Source: Ulva prolifera
Taxonomy: Eukaryota; Chlorophyta; Ulvophyceae; Ulvales; Ulvaceae
Direction: 5' to 3'
NCBI GenBank assembly: GCA_023078555.1
Contig: CM041203.1
Span: 5,912,538-5,976,537 of the forward strand
DNA: 64,000 bases
In this document: in pieces, positions 21,655 to 34,400 of the stretch
Layout of the letters: every line of letters starts with the position of its first letter
Numbering within the stretch: position 1 is the first letter of the stretch
The notes under the pieces: model-generated
The model's input: only the letters and a program-made list of their open reading frames with translations
Database searches by the model: none
What the model was told of the DNA's origin: nothing
Made by a program: the position numbers and the translations under genes

Positions 21655-22935
21655 TCACAGGGGGACGAGTGTGCCCCCCAGCAGGCCTCTGCCGCTCCAG
21701 GACTGTGGGGTGATGTGCAGCTCCACCGTCTCTCCTTTTCGTTGCACGAGCACCGTTTGAGGAGTGTCCTTGTACTCCTGGAAGCAAATGTCCAGATGAC
21801 ACACAAACAAGATGCGTAATGTACTGTGTCAGAAGTGCTGATGTTGTTGGGTACGCTTGTTTGCTCTGTGGTGTGCATTGGCACCATGCTGCTCCGACGG
21901 TGACGCCCTTGACCTGATCAAGGAACCAAGGGGAAGTGCAGCATGATGATTGTCGAAGACAACTCGGCAGCAGACGCCACTACACAAACAATGTGCTGCT
22001 GCAAAGCGTCTGGCACTTTAAGCCGTGCGCAGCATGATGCAGCACATCGAGTGGATGAAACGGTTCAAACAACTCAGCACCACACCCATCCATGGCTTCG
22101 CTGTGACAGGTCTCGCAACAATCGAAAAATGCAATCGTCACAGGCAGATGTCATATACATTTTGTTGTTTCAATTCCGCGAGCCAACATCCGAATGTGGG
22201 CATTCGACCATTGTTGCAAAGGTTCAATCGGGCTTCGCATCAGCCCACGACACGAGAGGATGAAAGTAAGGTGAAGAGAACCTGAAGGCGTGTTTGGAGT
22301 ATTGTGAGGCCAGACCCTCCTTGTGCGTCCCCGAATTTGATTACTTTATCTCCAACTTGAAGATTTCCAGTATCTGCCGGCGAAGCAAGCTCGACAGCTT
22401 GTACAAGCGCAAAGGGTGCTGTAAAGGGTGCCTCCGCTGTAACAGCTGCAGATACTGTGGGGGACGCATCCGTCCCAGAGTTTCGGGCTGCGTTGTGGAT
22501 TTCATTCAGCAGCTTATGCAACTCGTCCATTGCGGCGCGAAGATCGTTGTGCAGCACTGCATCATAAACGATGATTTATGAATATCGAATCTCTCTTCAA
22601 TTGACACAGACTCAGCTGCAAGTACAAGGCACGGCCGGGGTTCCGGAACGCACTGATGTGCTCTTGACGCAACTGTCGAGTTCGCATGATGTCCACATCT
22701 GACCTCGGATAGCCCTGCACGTAGCTGCACACTTCAGCTGCATCTGGGCCAGATTGTTCTGGTCACCAAAGAAGATATGCACCTCGGAGTCGACAAGCGA
22801 GTCGTACAGCCCGGGGGCACCGGGCATGCCGTCCAGCTCAGCCAATATTTCTGCCAGGCGGGATTCGATTGTGCGCTTTCGGGAGTCCACTTGTTTTGCC
22901 CGATGGCGCTGAGATGCAACTGAAGATTCCACCAT
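21655..22935 (-). CDS. PSMD9: 26S proteasome assembly chaperone PSMD9/Nas2 (p27), four exons, 210 aa
   Basis: PSMD9/Nas2 helps assemble the proteasome regulatory base by holding the C-terminus of an ATPase subunit (Rpt5 in yeast). The model joins 22935-22783, 22714-22633, 22556-22282 and 21777-21655. All joints are GT-AG and total 633 nt. Residues 1-78 contain the Nas2 N-domain signature: a basic helix (SRKRTIESRLAEILAEL), then LVDSE spliced onto GYPRSDVDI, then a helical hairpin with NDLRAAMDELHKLLNEIH. A PDZ domain follows (about 126-200) with VELASPADTGNLQVGDKVIKF, and the protein ends in the family's C-terminus GRGLLGGTLVPL. Length is close to the human protein (223 aa). The start ATG at 22935 gives the expected N-domain. 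It is divergent from the glycosyltransferase gene, whose ATG is 549 bp away. No defect was seen. Confidence 0.9.
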
Positions 22936-23484
22936 TGTAAGAACGAGCTTAGCTAAACCCCAGTACGCGTTCTGATTTTACAGGCGAGTCCCTTGCATAT
23001 ACCCAGACACAAACATGATCAAATTGGTGCCACCGGATGTTGCCCTTACAACTTGACGGCAGCTTGCTTGGGCACGGCCCAATCGAGGCCAGCAGGGCCA
23101 TGGGGCCCATGCGGGAGAGATTGGCCCATGGAGGAGGAATTGCCCCGCGCGCTCGCGGAGGCGCCGCTCTGCATTCACACGACGCAACGAAGCTTCATGG
23201 TCTCATGGTGTCATCGGGGGAAACTTTCGTCACATGTCCAATGTTCCACCAAACAAGGTCTGCCGCAGGTGTTAGGGCAAATTGATTGCATACTGTCTGC
23301 GCCTTCAGGACTCGTCAATCTCGTCGCTGTCGGCCCAAGGTTGCTTCACGGCCTTGTCGCTAGCAAAAAGAGTGGATGAAGACGGCGATAGCAGGCCTGG
23401 GTGTCAGCCACGTTCCGCTTAATCCCTGATCTCAAAATTTCCTTCTGATCTCACGTTGCCAGGCTTTTCGCGGAGTGGGTGGTA
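22936..23484. promoter_or_regulatory. Shared interval between divergent PSMD9 and GT2 genes
   Basis: The 549 bp between the two start codons must contain both promoters and both 5' UTRs unless there are further upstream exons. No TATA box was identified with confidence. Small open frames on both strands have no support. Confidence 0.4.
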
Positions 23485-26400
23485 ATGGGTATCTTCCTTC
23501 AGAAAGACCCATGGTCCAGCGCAGTCCGGGACGCACTACCTGGACTTATCCCCCTTGGCCTTCTCGGTGTGCTCTCTCTACACTTTGTTGTCTGGGTGTT
23601 GGCAAGGCTACATCGTGTCAACTCCTGGCCCCACTGCATGTGTTGCGTCTTGCGGTGTAACAGCCGATCGGCCTCTCTACGGTACACGGTGCTCTTGAAA
23701 TTCGATGACATTGCACGTACGTGTTGGTATATTGCCGTGCCTGCGCCTCTTGGTCGGGCTTGTGTCACCGGGGCTCGGGAGGTACACGTATCCAGTGGCC
23801 ATACGATCAAGCAAACACAAATATGACACAGTGTGACCGTATTTTGAAGCATTGTTTGGGTTGGGCATGCCTGCGATCGCGGGCCATCACATCGCAGCTG
23901 TACACGGCCTGATTCCCTCTGCGACCAAGGTCAGCCACACTGCTGGTCGGTGCTCCCATATGGTAGCGTGCTTGAATATTCTTTTTTGTTTTGTGGCAGA
24001 GACTGATCGCATTTGCCCGCTCACCAACCGTTTCACGGCCTGGTGCACTCCTCCAGTGACATGGTGCTGCCCATCCTGCTTACATGTTGCCACCATTCAA
24101 TCTCCGGTTTCTTGTCACATATTCTGGGTATGCAGGTCTATGGCGATGGGGAATGTTTCTGTTCCGTGTGTTGGGATATTTGCTTTACAAGCCTCAGCCA
24201 CCCACATCAGTTGATTCTTTCAGAACGGGCGACGTGACTTTGATCATCCCCACCATCGATACCGATGAAGAGGCCATGCACGAAGCTATGCGAAGTTGGG
24301 TTCTCAATGAACCTCATGCTATCATCATTGTCACAGTTGGTGAACATCTGCAGAAGGAACTTCAACAGATTGCAGCCACGTCCATCGCTGCGGACATTAC
24401 CACCGTGCTGTACGTTGAGAAGCCAGCCAATAAACGTATTCAGCTTGTACATGGTACGTCAGCACTACTTCTGGTGGCAGGTTGCCAGTGCGATTGTTTG
24501 GTGAGCCCTGATACTTGCCGGTCACTCTCGAGGCTGGCTCAGTCTGGAAGGTCCAGCAACCTCACATGTACTTGAGACGCAGTAGGCCGACTGCCTGTTG
24601 ACGTGCAGGTATCAATGCAGCGACCACCGACCTCGTGTGCTTCACCGACGACGATGCAATTTGGAACGCAAACTTTCTCAAATGGCTCCTCGTGCCTTTC
24701 AATGATCCGAAAATGGGCGGCACAGGCTCCAGCCAGATCATGCGTCCCAACGACCTGACCAGGCCTCCGACTGTTTTCGAGCGCATTGCAGATATGCGTC
24801 TGTCAGGTCGTATGCTTGAAGCAGCAGCATCTACTTTCTACGATGGCAGTGTGTCTTGTCTGTCCGGACGTACCGCCTTGTACCACAAGCGCATTCTCAA
24901 TGACTCCTTCGCGCTCGAGTTCACCGGCGAGCTGTGGCGCAACAAGTGCGTCTCTCCTGCGTTGTCTACTCCTTTGTTAATTCTCTCGGCTCACATTGTT
25001 ATGTCGAAGATGCTTGACGGCCTTAGTCTGCAGGTATCCGCTGATTTCCGGAGATGACAAGTTCATGACACGCTGGATCGTTTCGCACGGCTGGAAGATG
25101 TCTATGCAGATTTCCCCCGAATGTACCCTCGCTACCACCTTCAAAGCAGATGGTAAATTCTTCATGCAGATTCTCCGATGGACCCGCAACACGTGGCGCT
25201 CCGACTTCAAGTCCCTTGTCCTTGAGCGTGACATTTGGTACCGGTATCCGGTGCAGGTGTGTGCTGTGGTGCAACAGCTGCACAAGCCCTGCATTATGTG
25301 ATCATTGGTTTCAGGCAGGTTGGACTGCCACGCTCGGGCAAGACCAACAGGTATCATGGACCTGTATCCGCCAAAGGAGGGGGCTGTACCATGGCGCCCA
25401 GCCTTCAAGCTTTTGTTCTAGAGTTCCTTGCTCCTCCACATCCAGATGCATCAGGTCACGCTGATGTCGCACGTCTGGCACCACACGTGCTCTGCATCGC
25501 ACTTGTATCGGCCGCTTGCTGCCGAAGAGGCTGTAGGTGGCTTTCTCTCACCTCCCGCTCATTCAGATGCATGCACTGTGTCCCATTGCTGGCTGCAAGT
25601 CAGCAGTGGCCTGCCGCAGTGGCGTCAAAGCCTCTGCATCCCCAAGATGCACTAAGCCTGGTTCTGTTTGCAGGCAGTTCTCATGGTTGACCGCATGATC
25701 TCTCCCTTCACACTCATGGCAGGACCCATCCTCTTCGTTCTCTCCATGATCCTCATCCGCAACATCGAGAGCTGGGACGAAGTTGTCACCGCTCTGTGCA
25801 TCTACATCGTGTGGGTCCTCGTCTCTCGTACCCTCCGTATCATCCCCCACTTCTACCGCTGCCCAGGTGTGCAATTCCCTCGCAGGTGTTTCACTTGTTC
25901 TCAATGCGAATTCGTCGACGTACAAGGGGCTGCTGCACTCTCATTGTTATCGCGGACACGCGGCCTGAAATCTCTGTCAGGGTGCCTTTTCCACCAGCCG
26001 GACACTGTTGGTACAAACTCTCTGTTTTGCTTCTGGGTGGACATCCTGTTCTGCGCCCTGATTTTTGCTCATCCGGTGGAAGCTGCAGTGTTATCTGCCA
26101 TTGCCCATCTCCTGAGGTTTTCTGTTGAGCGCTCAGGCTGTAGCTGCTGCTCTGTGCCCTCGCGTGCTGCTCTGTGCCCTCATGTGATGCACGCCCAATG
26201 TTTGTTGCGCACCCATTGTCTCAGCGCTGCCTACCGTCAAGCCAAGACTGTCACATGGCCACCCTCCCTGCTCATGTCGCGCACATGCCGAGCAGTTGCC
26301 GTTGCCATCCCGAGCCGTTGCCGATGCCGTGAGGCGGAGCTCGCACATCACACCCGCCCAAGCAGCTCCCATGCCAGCAGCTTGTTGTGCCGTGTCGTAC

Positions 26401-27953
26401 CTGCACCTCATCTGACAGTGGAACGATCTCCGCAGCAGCCATCCACGTGTTGGCTTGATTCCCGTTGTACTATCCGCTGCAACTCCATCGCCATGCAAAG
26501 CTCTCATGCTCTGTCACACTCCACCGCCCACAACCGCTGCCGCGCCTGCACACACTCCACCGCCCTGCCGTCTCGATGCCACAACGTGCCGTGCTGCCTG
26601 CAGAGGACATCACGTACCTCATCTTTTTCATCGGCTACCAGTACTACTTCGCCGTGCTCAAGCTCTACGCGCTCTTCACGCTGCACGTCACGTCGTGGGG
26701 CACGCGCGAGGGTGTCGCCGCGGCCGGCGTCGGCAGCAAGGACACCGAGGAGGTCGACCCCGAGGTGGCGCACGAGCAGCGCGTCCAGATGGCGAAGAAG
26801 GGCCGCACGGCGAACAAGACTTACCAGAAGGGCAACATCGCCCTCATGCGGCGCATCCACATGCACAACCTCGAGGACGACGGGGTGCGCCGCCTCGCCA
26901 GCACCTCCCTTTCCATGCATGCACTCCCACCTGCCCCCGCACCCGCGGCAGCCACGATTTTGTGCCTGGCTGTCTGTGTGCTCCGTCATACACACTGGCA
27001 CCCGCCGCAGCCATGCACGCACGTCTAGCTGACCCAGTGCTCCCAATATCTTACTGGCGCCTTGCAGGCGTGCATACTCTCTGCAGTCCGTGAGCCGCGT
27101 GTCCTCCTGCGCCATCGCGCTGAGCGTGTATGCATGCCTGTATGCATGCGTGTACGCATTGTGGCACCAGGTGCCTCGTCCCTACTGCCCCCCACTGCTT
27201 GCCCAGGGCAGTCTGCTGGTCCTTGGGCTGCGTGCGTGAGCATTGTCCGGCATGCTATGCGCAGGTGGCATGTGCTGTGGTGCCGCATACCGGCTGTGCA
27301 GCCTATGACAGTACCTGCTGCCTCGCTCTTGCAATGTCTGCCACCCCCACTTGCCGGCAGTGCCTCCTGTCGGTGCAGACGTGCGTATGGTCTTGTGCGT
27401 GTGCGTTGCGTCACACTGCTGCACCTTGCAGTCTCATGTGCCACGACGTGTGCCGGGCGCACTGCAGATGTCCCTGAATCAATACGGAATCTGCGCACCA
27501 GAGCCTCTCTCACCCGTAGTACCGCATCAGCAGCACAGTGCTGCAGATATCTACGCAGCATGCACGCCGCCCGGTGTTGTTTGAACGCTCATCAATCGTG
27601 CTGTGCAGGAGATGGAGGAGGCGGTGCGAGCGCGACTCAGCCAGGCCGGCACGCTGTACGGCAATGGCCCCGGCACCGCGGGCAGCATGTACACCGGCAT
27701 GGCTCACACCGCCGGCCCGGGCAGCACCTACAGCGGCTCGCAGGTGCCTTCGCTATACCCCGGCGGCTCCATCGCCGGCTACGGCAGCCACATGCCGCAG
27801 TACTTCTCGCGCATGCATGGGCCGGGGTCGATGTACGGCACGACGTGGTCACAGGGGTACTCGGTGGCGCCGTCGCAGGCGTACTCCCAGGTGGCGCCCT
27901 CCGCGGGCGCGCCATCCGTGGGCGCACCGGCGTCCGTCATCTCACGGCAGTGA
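23485..27953 (+). CDS. Family 2 glycosyltransferase, Cps1/hyaluronan-synthase-like (seven exons, 608 aa)
   Basis: This is an integral-membrane processive glycosyltransferase expected to polymerise and export a polysaccharide from a nucleotide sugar. The model joins 23485-23614, 24136-24453, 24609-24945, 25034-25256, 25674-25866, 26604-26884 and 27609-27953 (1827 nt, GT-AG, phase conserved). An N-terminal helix (LIPLGLLGVLSLHFVVWVLA) and LWRWGMFLFRVLGYLL precede the catalytic domain. Motifs are DVTLIIPTI (near residue 75), FTDDDAIW (D163-D165), GTGSSQ, SCLSGRT, GDDKFMTRW (D269, D270) and QILRW (307-311). Several membrane helices follow (PFTLMAGPILFVLSMILI; ALCIYIVWVLVS; LIFFIGYQYYFAVLKLYALF). 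The tail is long and rich in Gly, Ser and Tyr. The motif set is closest to fungal Cps1-type synthases. The product sugar cannot be predicted. The first intron (23615-24135) is the least certain joint. Confidence 0.85.
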
Positions 27954-28154
27954 GCGCTCGCGGTCGCCGCGTAGCGGCGACAGCAGCGAGCGCGCACATC
28001 AGTGGGCGTGCCTGAGGCGGCGTGCGTGGGCAGGTGCTTCCTGCCGGGGGGGAGGGGGGGGCGTTGCACACGTCAATTCCGTGGGTGCACATCACCACGG
28101 CTGTGTTGTGGCCCTGCGTTGCGACCGTCGCTGGCTGCTTCGCGTGCGCGGCCG

Positions 28155-28161
28155 GCAATAA
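28155..28161 (+). terminator. Possible AATAAA poly(A) signal of the GT2 gene
   Basis: AATAAA occurs about 200 bp after the glycosyltransferase stop codon, in CGGCAATAAAGTCC. Weak evidence on its own. Confidence 0.3.
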
Positions 28162-28345
28162 AGTCCGTGCGGGGACGTTTCTGACCCGTGCGTGCAGATC
28201 TAGCAGTGGTGTAGAGTACTGGTTGATTTTGCATTGAATTCTTTTGTGGCTACGGCTGCTGGCAGCGCAGCATGTGGGGCTGCTGCGCTAGGGTCGTGTG
28301 TGGCGGGAGGAATAAGCTCCAGGTGAGGGCCAGCAGCAGCGGCGC

Positions 28346-28604
28346 TCATCGACAGCAGTGGGATGGACAGGCTAGTAGGCGCATTGCTGTGATGGGATCT
28401 AGGCATTTGTTGCATATGACTGGTGCGGCAGTTTGTTGCAGAGGCCCCTGCCGTTGTGTGAGTTTGGTGTAATCACCTAACAGCCAATGCGTGATTTGTC
28501 GAGGATCTTCAAGAGACTCACAACCGAAAGTCCCGGTTGCATGTGTTATATCCGAGGTCTCTTCAGTAAATGCACTATCCTCAGGTTGAAACAGCACACA
28601 TGCC
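28346..28604 (-). CDS. Candidate terminal exon of an unknown minus-strand gene
   Basis: After an acceptor (CACACAG, about 28605) an open frame runs to a stop at 28346. It has natural composition: an acidic start (FQPEDSAFTEETSDITH), then ITHWLLGDYTKLTQRQ, then a Cys pair (VICNKCLDP) and LACPSHCCR. A second open stretch at 28671-28904 (EWRLVLEIDTTALKNLQP) may be an earlier exon of the same gene, but its frame link was not established. It is convergent with the glycosyltransferase gene. No family recognised. Confidence 0.35.
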
Positions 28605-29149
28605 TCCTGTGTGGTCACCTACACCACTGTAATTCGACATAGTACGAGCTGCCCATACCAATGCGACACATCAACATTTGTGCCGAAAGGTTTGACTGAA
28701 GCAGTAGAGATCGAGGGTGCGCTTAGCTCCGGTGACTGCCTTGGGCTGTTGTTGGCAGTGATGGTGTCTGTACTCGAACGCAATGTACAGCAAATGTGAC
28801 GTGATGCGTCGCAACCCTCCTAGCAGTTTGTGTACATTGGCGGGCTGGAGGTTCTTCAGAGCGGTTGTGTCAATCTCAAGGACCAAGCGCCATTCAACAA
28901 GCATCTTCGATTGGCGGGTTTCAAGTTTATGTATTCATCGTGAGGGCCTTGTTCCTGACTGTGATTCAGGCTACGTGCAGTTGCTAGTACACGAGCTGCG
29001 ATGAGGCGAGTACAAGATGATTCAACGGCAAATATTATCCTACAACTTTAACAACATTATTTTCGCATTGTTCCTACACTCTGATATTCGTACACACTTT
29101 CACTACAGGCCGGAATCGGACAACGTAGCCCCACATGCTTCACAAACTA

Positions 29150-30969
29150 CAGCTTCTCATGCATGTGGCACATCTGGCAGCGAGCTGCTTTCTCGGCGCG
29201 CGCCTGGAATGCGCAACAAGACTGGCTAAAAGCTGAAGAAACTAAACCCGCAGACATGATCGGACACATTTGATGTGCAATCTGGCTTGATGGGCCACAA
29301 TTAAACCAGGTCTGCGGACAAACCAACAAAAGCACCCAAGCACCCCTGAGGCGTGGGCGCACGTTTGGTGCGGCCTAAAACAGAATGTCGTCATGAAGGG
29401 AGACTGTGCTCACATCGATGCCAGCATCATCGGCCTGCCTCTTGAAGTAGCTCCACACATCAGCATGACACTCCTTGTCCATGACGTAAAAAAGGCGTTC
29501 ATATCCCAGCTTCGTAAGCGCGCATTTGCTCCTCGGCAAGCGGTGGAAGAAGACTGTACTATAACAGGGCTCCGGTATCATGATGCCGAGCTCCTGCAGC
29601 GCCGACCATGCATGCGGCGGCGCTTTGGACAGTACCGGGTATTGGTCGTCATAGCACGAACGCTTAGAGTGCCCACGCAGTGACAGCGTCGGAGCACGCA
29701 CGGATCAGCCAATCAGGGCATTCTCGCAGCGGAGCGGTCAATGCTGCGATGCTGCCGTGAGCACTGCTAAGGCTGATGCGACGGGAGCAAGCTGATGCTA
29801 GATGTTCTGCATTTCACCCTCTTGTAGCCCTGCCAGTGGGTAGTACCTTCGTGGCTGGAATTTTAGGCTGCTGCAATCAGCATTTGGCCAGGTCCTGCCT
29901 GGAGCGGACAAGGCTTAGCTGGGCGCTAAGAACTAGCGCGGCTGTCAGGCAACAGCATCATGGCATTCGAACCAGCCTCTGAGATTGGCCCCTTGCTGCA
30001 GAGGAGATCTTTGCATCTGCTGCTGCCAACAGCGCTAGCACAGCTAGTTCTAGCAAGGGCCTCTCGCCTTGGCTTGAGTGCGGTGGTTGCCATTCCACAG
30101 CTTACCACGGCCATTCCTTTGCTGGGAGCTTCTGCAGCAGTGGTCGTCGGGCGGTGGCGCAGCGCCGACATGTGTGGTTCATGCTATGGGACTGCGTCAG
30201 TATACCAGCCAAGTATGGCACCTGTAGTGCAGACAGCTGCATGCACCTGGAACCGGTGCAGCAGACTGAGAGCTGCAACTCATGTCTGCCTGACCCGGGA
30301 CTTGCAACCTAGGCAACCTGGACATGAATCAGCCCGACAATTAATTGTTGTGGAGCGCTGCAACCCCGCACACCCAAATGCGTTCCCAACGTTTTCCTGG
30401 TAGCACACACCCCACACATGAGTTATAATGTATACCAGGAAGTCGGGAACGCATTTCGGCACACCTGCCTTACATTGCCTTACATTTGGGTTCACCTGCA
30501 TTGCTGCTCCTCATCACTGATCGGAATGTCCAGCTCCGGAGCTTCGCCACCTTATCTCCGGAGCTTCGCCACCATACCTCTGGATCCAGGGAACTGATTT
30601 GAGAGCATTGCTGCATATGGCACGCTGTAGCCACAAGCTGCTGATGCCTTTGTGATACGACAGCCACAACTTCGAGCAACGCGGCATGCTGCACACAGTC
30701 CAGTGCAGCGCCAGCCTGGGGCTGCTCGGGGCGGAAGGCAGGCTATCTCAGAGCAGTGGTGGCAATGTTGGCTTGAATGGTGCTGCAGTTGTAGAATACA
30801 AACCTGTGGACAAACAAGCAACGTCCAGGCTACCACCCTGCGCCCCTGTTTCAGCGGCATCAATGCGCCGTGGCTGTACTAGCTGCCGCCCATCCGAGCC
30901 GCTGATCACACGGCCGTTTCGACGCAACACTGACGAGGCACTCCTATGTGAACTCCGCTCACCGCTCAT
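29150..30969 (-). CDS. Candidate multi-exon minus-strand gene of unknown function
   Basis: Possible exons run from an ATG at 30969 (MSGERSSHRSASSVLRR) to a GTTTGT donor after 30804. A middle exon near 30500-30680 contains LLEVVAVVSQRHQQLV and ends at a GTGAAC donor. A well-formed exon at about 29632-29410 (ELGIMIPEPCYSTVFFHRL; YERLFYVMDKECHADVW) ends at a GTGAGC donor. A last Cys-rich exon spans 29297-about 29150 (TWFNCGPSSQ; CQMCHMHEKL, then stop). The last junction keeps phase; the earlier ones are unproven, so this could be two genes. No domain recognised. Confidence 0.35.
30376..30456. repeat. Imperfect hairpin with 24-27 bp arms
   Basis: The left arm 30376-30402 (AAATGCGTTCCCAAC, then TTTTCCTGGTA) pairs with the right arm 30433-30456 (TACCAGGA, then AGTCGGGAACGCATTT) across a 30-base loop. 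It lies in a probable intron or intergenic stretch. Confidence 0.8.
30532..30575. repeat. Short tandem duplication containing CTCCGGAGCTTCGCCACC
   Basis: The 18-base motif appears twice in direct order within 44 bp. It overlaps a candidate minus-strand exon, where it duplicates a few codons. Confidence 0.7.
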
Positions 30970-31440
30970 AGCCACTATTTCAATCTTGGCGTGACATCTC
31001 CTTGGGCAAGACCATGATACGGTTTGTGAACACCACAGTAGCAGGTGTATAGATGATTCATAAGGCTGAACGGGACGCTTGACGTGCCACATCTCAGCGC
31101 TGCCGCTGCATTGTGGGCATCGAATGTTACCAGGCCTGTCCCTTGCCACAACGATCTACCTGTTACTCAGCTACAGCTACAGCTCTGGGCCCACAGCCAT
31201 CAACTTCAGCACTACACCGTTAGTTGTTGCCACATACTTGTCGTGCCGTCAGTGACGGCGACTCAGCACGCAGTGTCGAGTCGCGCTTTCACTGTCCTCG
31301 CGTACCCGTGCTCGGTGTCTGTCGCCTCTGCGAGCATTGGCACCTTCAGCACACCATAGGCTTATCAATAGTGGCTTTCGACGTGTATTGCGCACGTTCA
31401 TCGGAGCTCTAGCCCCACAATTATCCTTGGGGATCCGGCC

Positions 31441-34400
31441 ATGGCTATCGCGGAGTGGTGGCTCGAGCCGGCTGACCAGAAGATTCGCTTCCCAACCTGC
31501 GGTCACATCATACTTGCTGAAGACTTATGCGATGCCTTTTTCGAGCAACGACGCGACGCAGTCGTCTGCCCCGTCTGCGCAGCCGAAGACCATGGCACGC
31601 CTGCAGGCTCGGAAGCTCGCCCAGAGCCTCTCTGTCTGCGGGATGGCCTTCCCCACGCCAGCTCGACTTGGGGAGCTGGACGTTGCCGCCTGCGGATGAA
31701 GCTTGTGGATCGCAGTGGTGTCGAGGTGGGTGTGTTCGGGAACTATATGCCAGTTCGAGAGTCTCATGGCAGAATGCTCGCTCTCGGCAGTCCGCCCACT
31801 CATGCTGCATGGACAGACACAGATATCATCCTGCCATGCATGTCATCGCACATTGTTCATGACCCGACCCGAGCTCGAGCGGCCGAGCGGCCAAGGCTGT
31901 CGCTGACGATGACGCGCGCCTGCCAGACCATGCATGCATGGCACACACGCATTGAGTACAGCTCATTGATCATCACATCATGCAGACCAGAGCAGATCAA
32001 AGCATGCACATACGTTCCGATACATCTCGAGCTCCTTCTTCCGCGGCACATTGCGCCCAGCGTCTGCTGTCCTGTTCGAATGGCACGCCATGTGGCACCT
32101 GCATTTACCCGCCTGCGTGGTCACTGCCAGTGCATCCGCACTGTCCCCAAACATGGTGCACCCAGGCCGTCAAGAGGGAGCCTCCTGCAGGGCAGTCCGG
32201 CTACCGTCGAGGCACTGGTGAAGCGCATGTCCAAGCCCGGCACCACCCGCATCTCCCTGCCGCGGCGCCCGCTCCGCCTCAAGCCCGGCGTGCTGAAGCG
32301 AGGCCCGGCCCACGCCCTCGTGCTGCGTGCTGCGCCTGCTGGCTGCACCATCACGTCCGGCAACGTCATGCTGCCCTCGGGCACCGTTCTCCTGCTCGCC
32401 GGCCGCGGCGCACATTTCCACGGCGTGAAATTCACAGGTACGCGCTGGCCCGCACCTGCATCTGCACCTGCACCTACTATGCATCACCTACCCGCATGCC
32501 CCCTATGCACGCACGCCCGCCAGACCATGCATCTGCACCTGCATCTAGACAGATCTGTGCTCCGAACAATGTCCAGGGCACACATGTGTACAGGGCAGGG
32601 TGCACCTGAGGCACTGCGCCTTGTGCGCTCTGCACACCGACCGCTGTCCATGGCACCCCGCCCTGTCGTGTATGTGCATGTTGCAGCAGATGCTTGTCTA
32701 AGATGTGCTTGCTGCGAATCGCATGTGGCACCGCTTGTTTCTGAGCCTGTTGCATGAAGAGCAGCTGACACGGTCCCTGGCGGCCGGCGCCGTCACACGA
32801 GCCTGAGTACATGCCACCCAGTGGCTGCCTTGCTTCAGCACAGCCGACTGCCGACTGTTTCTTGTTCCTTGGGTCATACTTCGCCGATGCGTTCAAGTCT
32901 GGCCGGTGTATGCACTGTCGCCTGGCATCATGCCACCCACGACATCCCCCGCTCGCACTTTGTACGCATCATGCGCATCCGTGTCTGCGTTGCCTTCAGT
33001 GCATCCCACAGCATGCCTACTGGCTGCGATACTGGCTCAATTGTTATGTGTTTCAGTTCGCTCACACAGATGCATGTGCCTGCACCGGGGTGGTCTGTAG
33101 CACTTGACCGCCTGTATGAAACTGACAGCTCCTGAATGAAACTGAAATCTCCTGACCATGCAGGTGGGACGATCGTCTGCTGCGGCGACGCATGTGTCAC
33201 CTCGTTCCGGACCTGCTCTTTCGCAAACTGCCCGGTGTTTGCCACCCACGGCGCTGCCGTCACCCTCCGCCATTGCAAGTTCGACCCCGGCACCCTCGGC
33301 ACTGTTGCCAGCGGCGCCGGAACCAGCCTCCACATCCACGCCTGCACATTCGAGAAGCTCGTCGGTTCTGTCATCGCTGAGGCCGGGGCGACTGTCATAG
33401 CAGTGCAGTGCAGGACCACCGCGAATGCTGCCGTCGTCCGCGGCCCCGGCAGCGTCGCTCTGTTCGACTGGTGCACCTTCCGGGGGCACACATACCCGAT
33501 CGTCGTGTGGGCGGATGGCGGCAGGATGCAGTTGCGGCGTTGCACCATGGCGAACTCAGATGGTGTGACGTGCTCTGGCAGCGCCGTGGTGGAGATCCAC
33601 GGCTGCAGCATTGAGGCGGAGCTGTCTGCGGTCCTGTGTCAGGGCGCGTCCAGAGCCGTCTTGCGGGAGTCCGATGCACGCACATCAGGTGCATGTGGTG
33701 ACCGGGATAATGATGACGAACATGGAAACACGGCTTCCGTCACAGCATGGGGCACCACAGGCAGGCACGAGGCTCCAAAGGTGCAAGTCGAGCGCTGCCG
33801 TGTGCGGAGCCGGGTGCGCGCGCAAGGTGGCGCGCTGGTGTCCGATGGCGCGGTCGCTATGACACTGACCGAGGTCATCGGCGGCAAGAACGCGCCCAGT
33901 GTCTCTGTGTCAGGGGACGGCGCCCGGGCGATGCTCCGCGATTGCGCTGTCCACAGTCCCGACTTTGTGGCATGCAATGCGCATTCGGGGTCTGTTGTCA
34001 AGATCGAGGGCGGGCAGCTTGAGGGGGGGGCATTCACGGTGCGAGCTACGGAGACCGCGGTCGCTGCGGTGCGGGGCGCCATGCTATCTGCCAAGACCCC
34101 CCCGACCCCGCGTGAATCCGGTCTTTTGGCTGTGGCCATGGCCGATGATGGCGGCACGCTGCTGTTGTCGCACTGCGTGCTCCGCGGCTCTGAAATCGGC
34201 GTGTTCGTGAAGAACGCTCGGGCGGTGGTGGTGGCGACAGAGGTCCTCCACATGCAGCCCTTCCCTGCGGATGCAGGGCTGCTAGCTCAGGGCGGCGGCA
34301 CCGGCCATGGGTACCATGTGGCGTCAGGCACGGCTGTAGTGCGTGGCGGCGCCGTGCGGGGGTGTGCTGTGGCGGCCTTTCTGGCAAGCTGGTATGCAAA

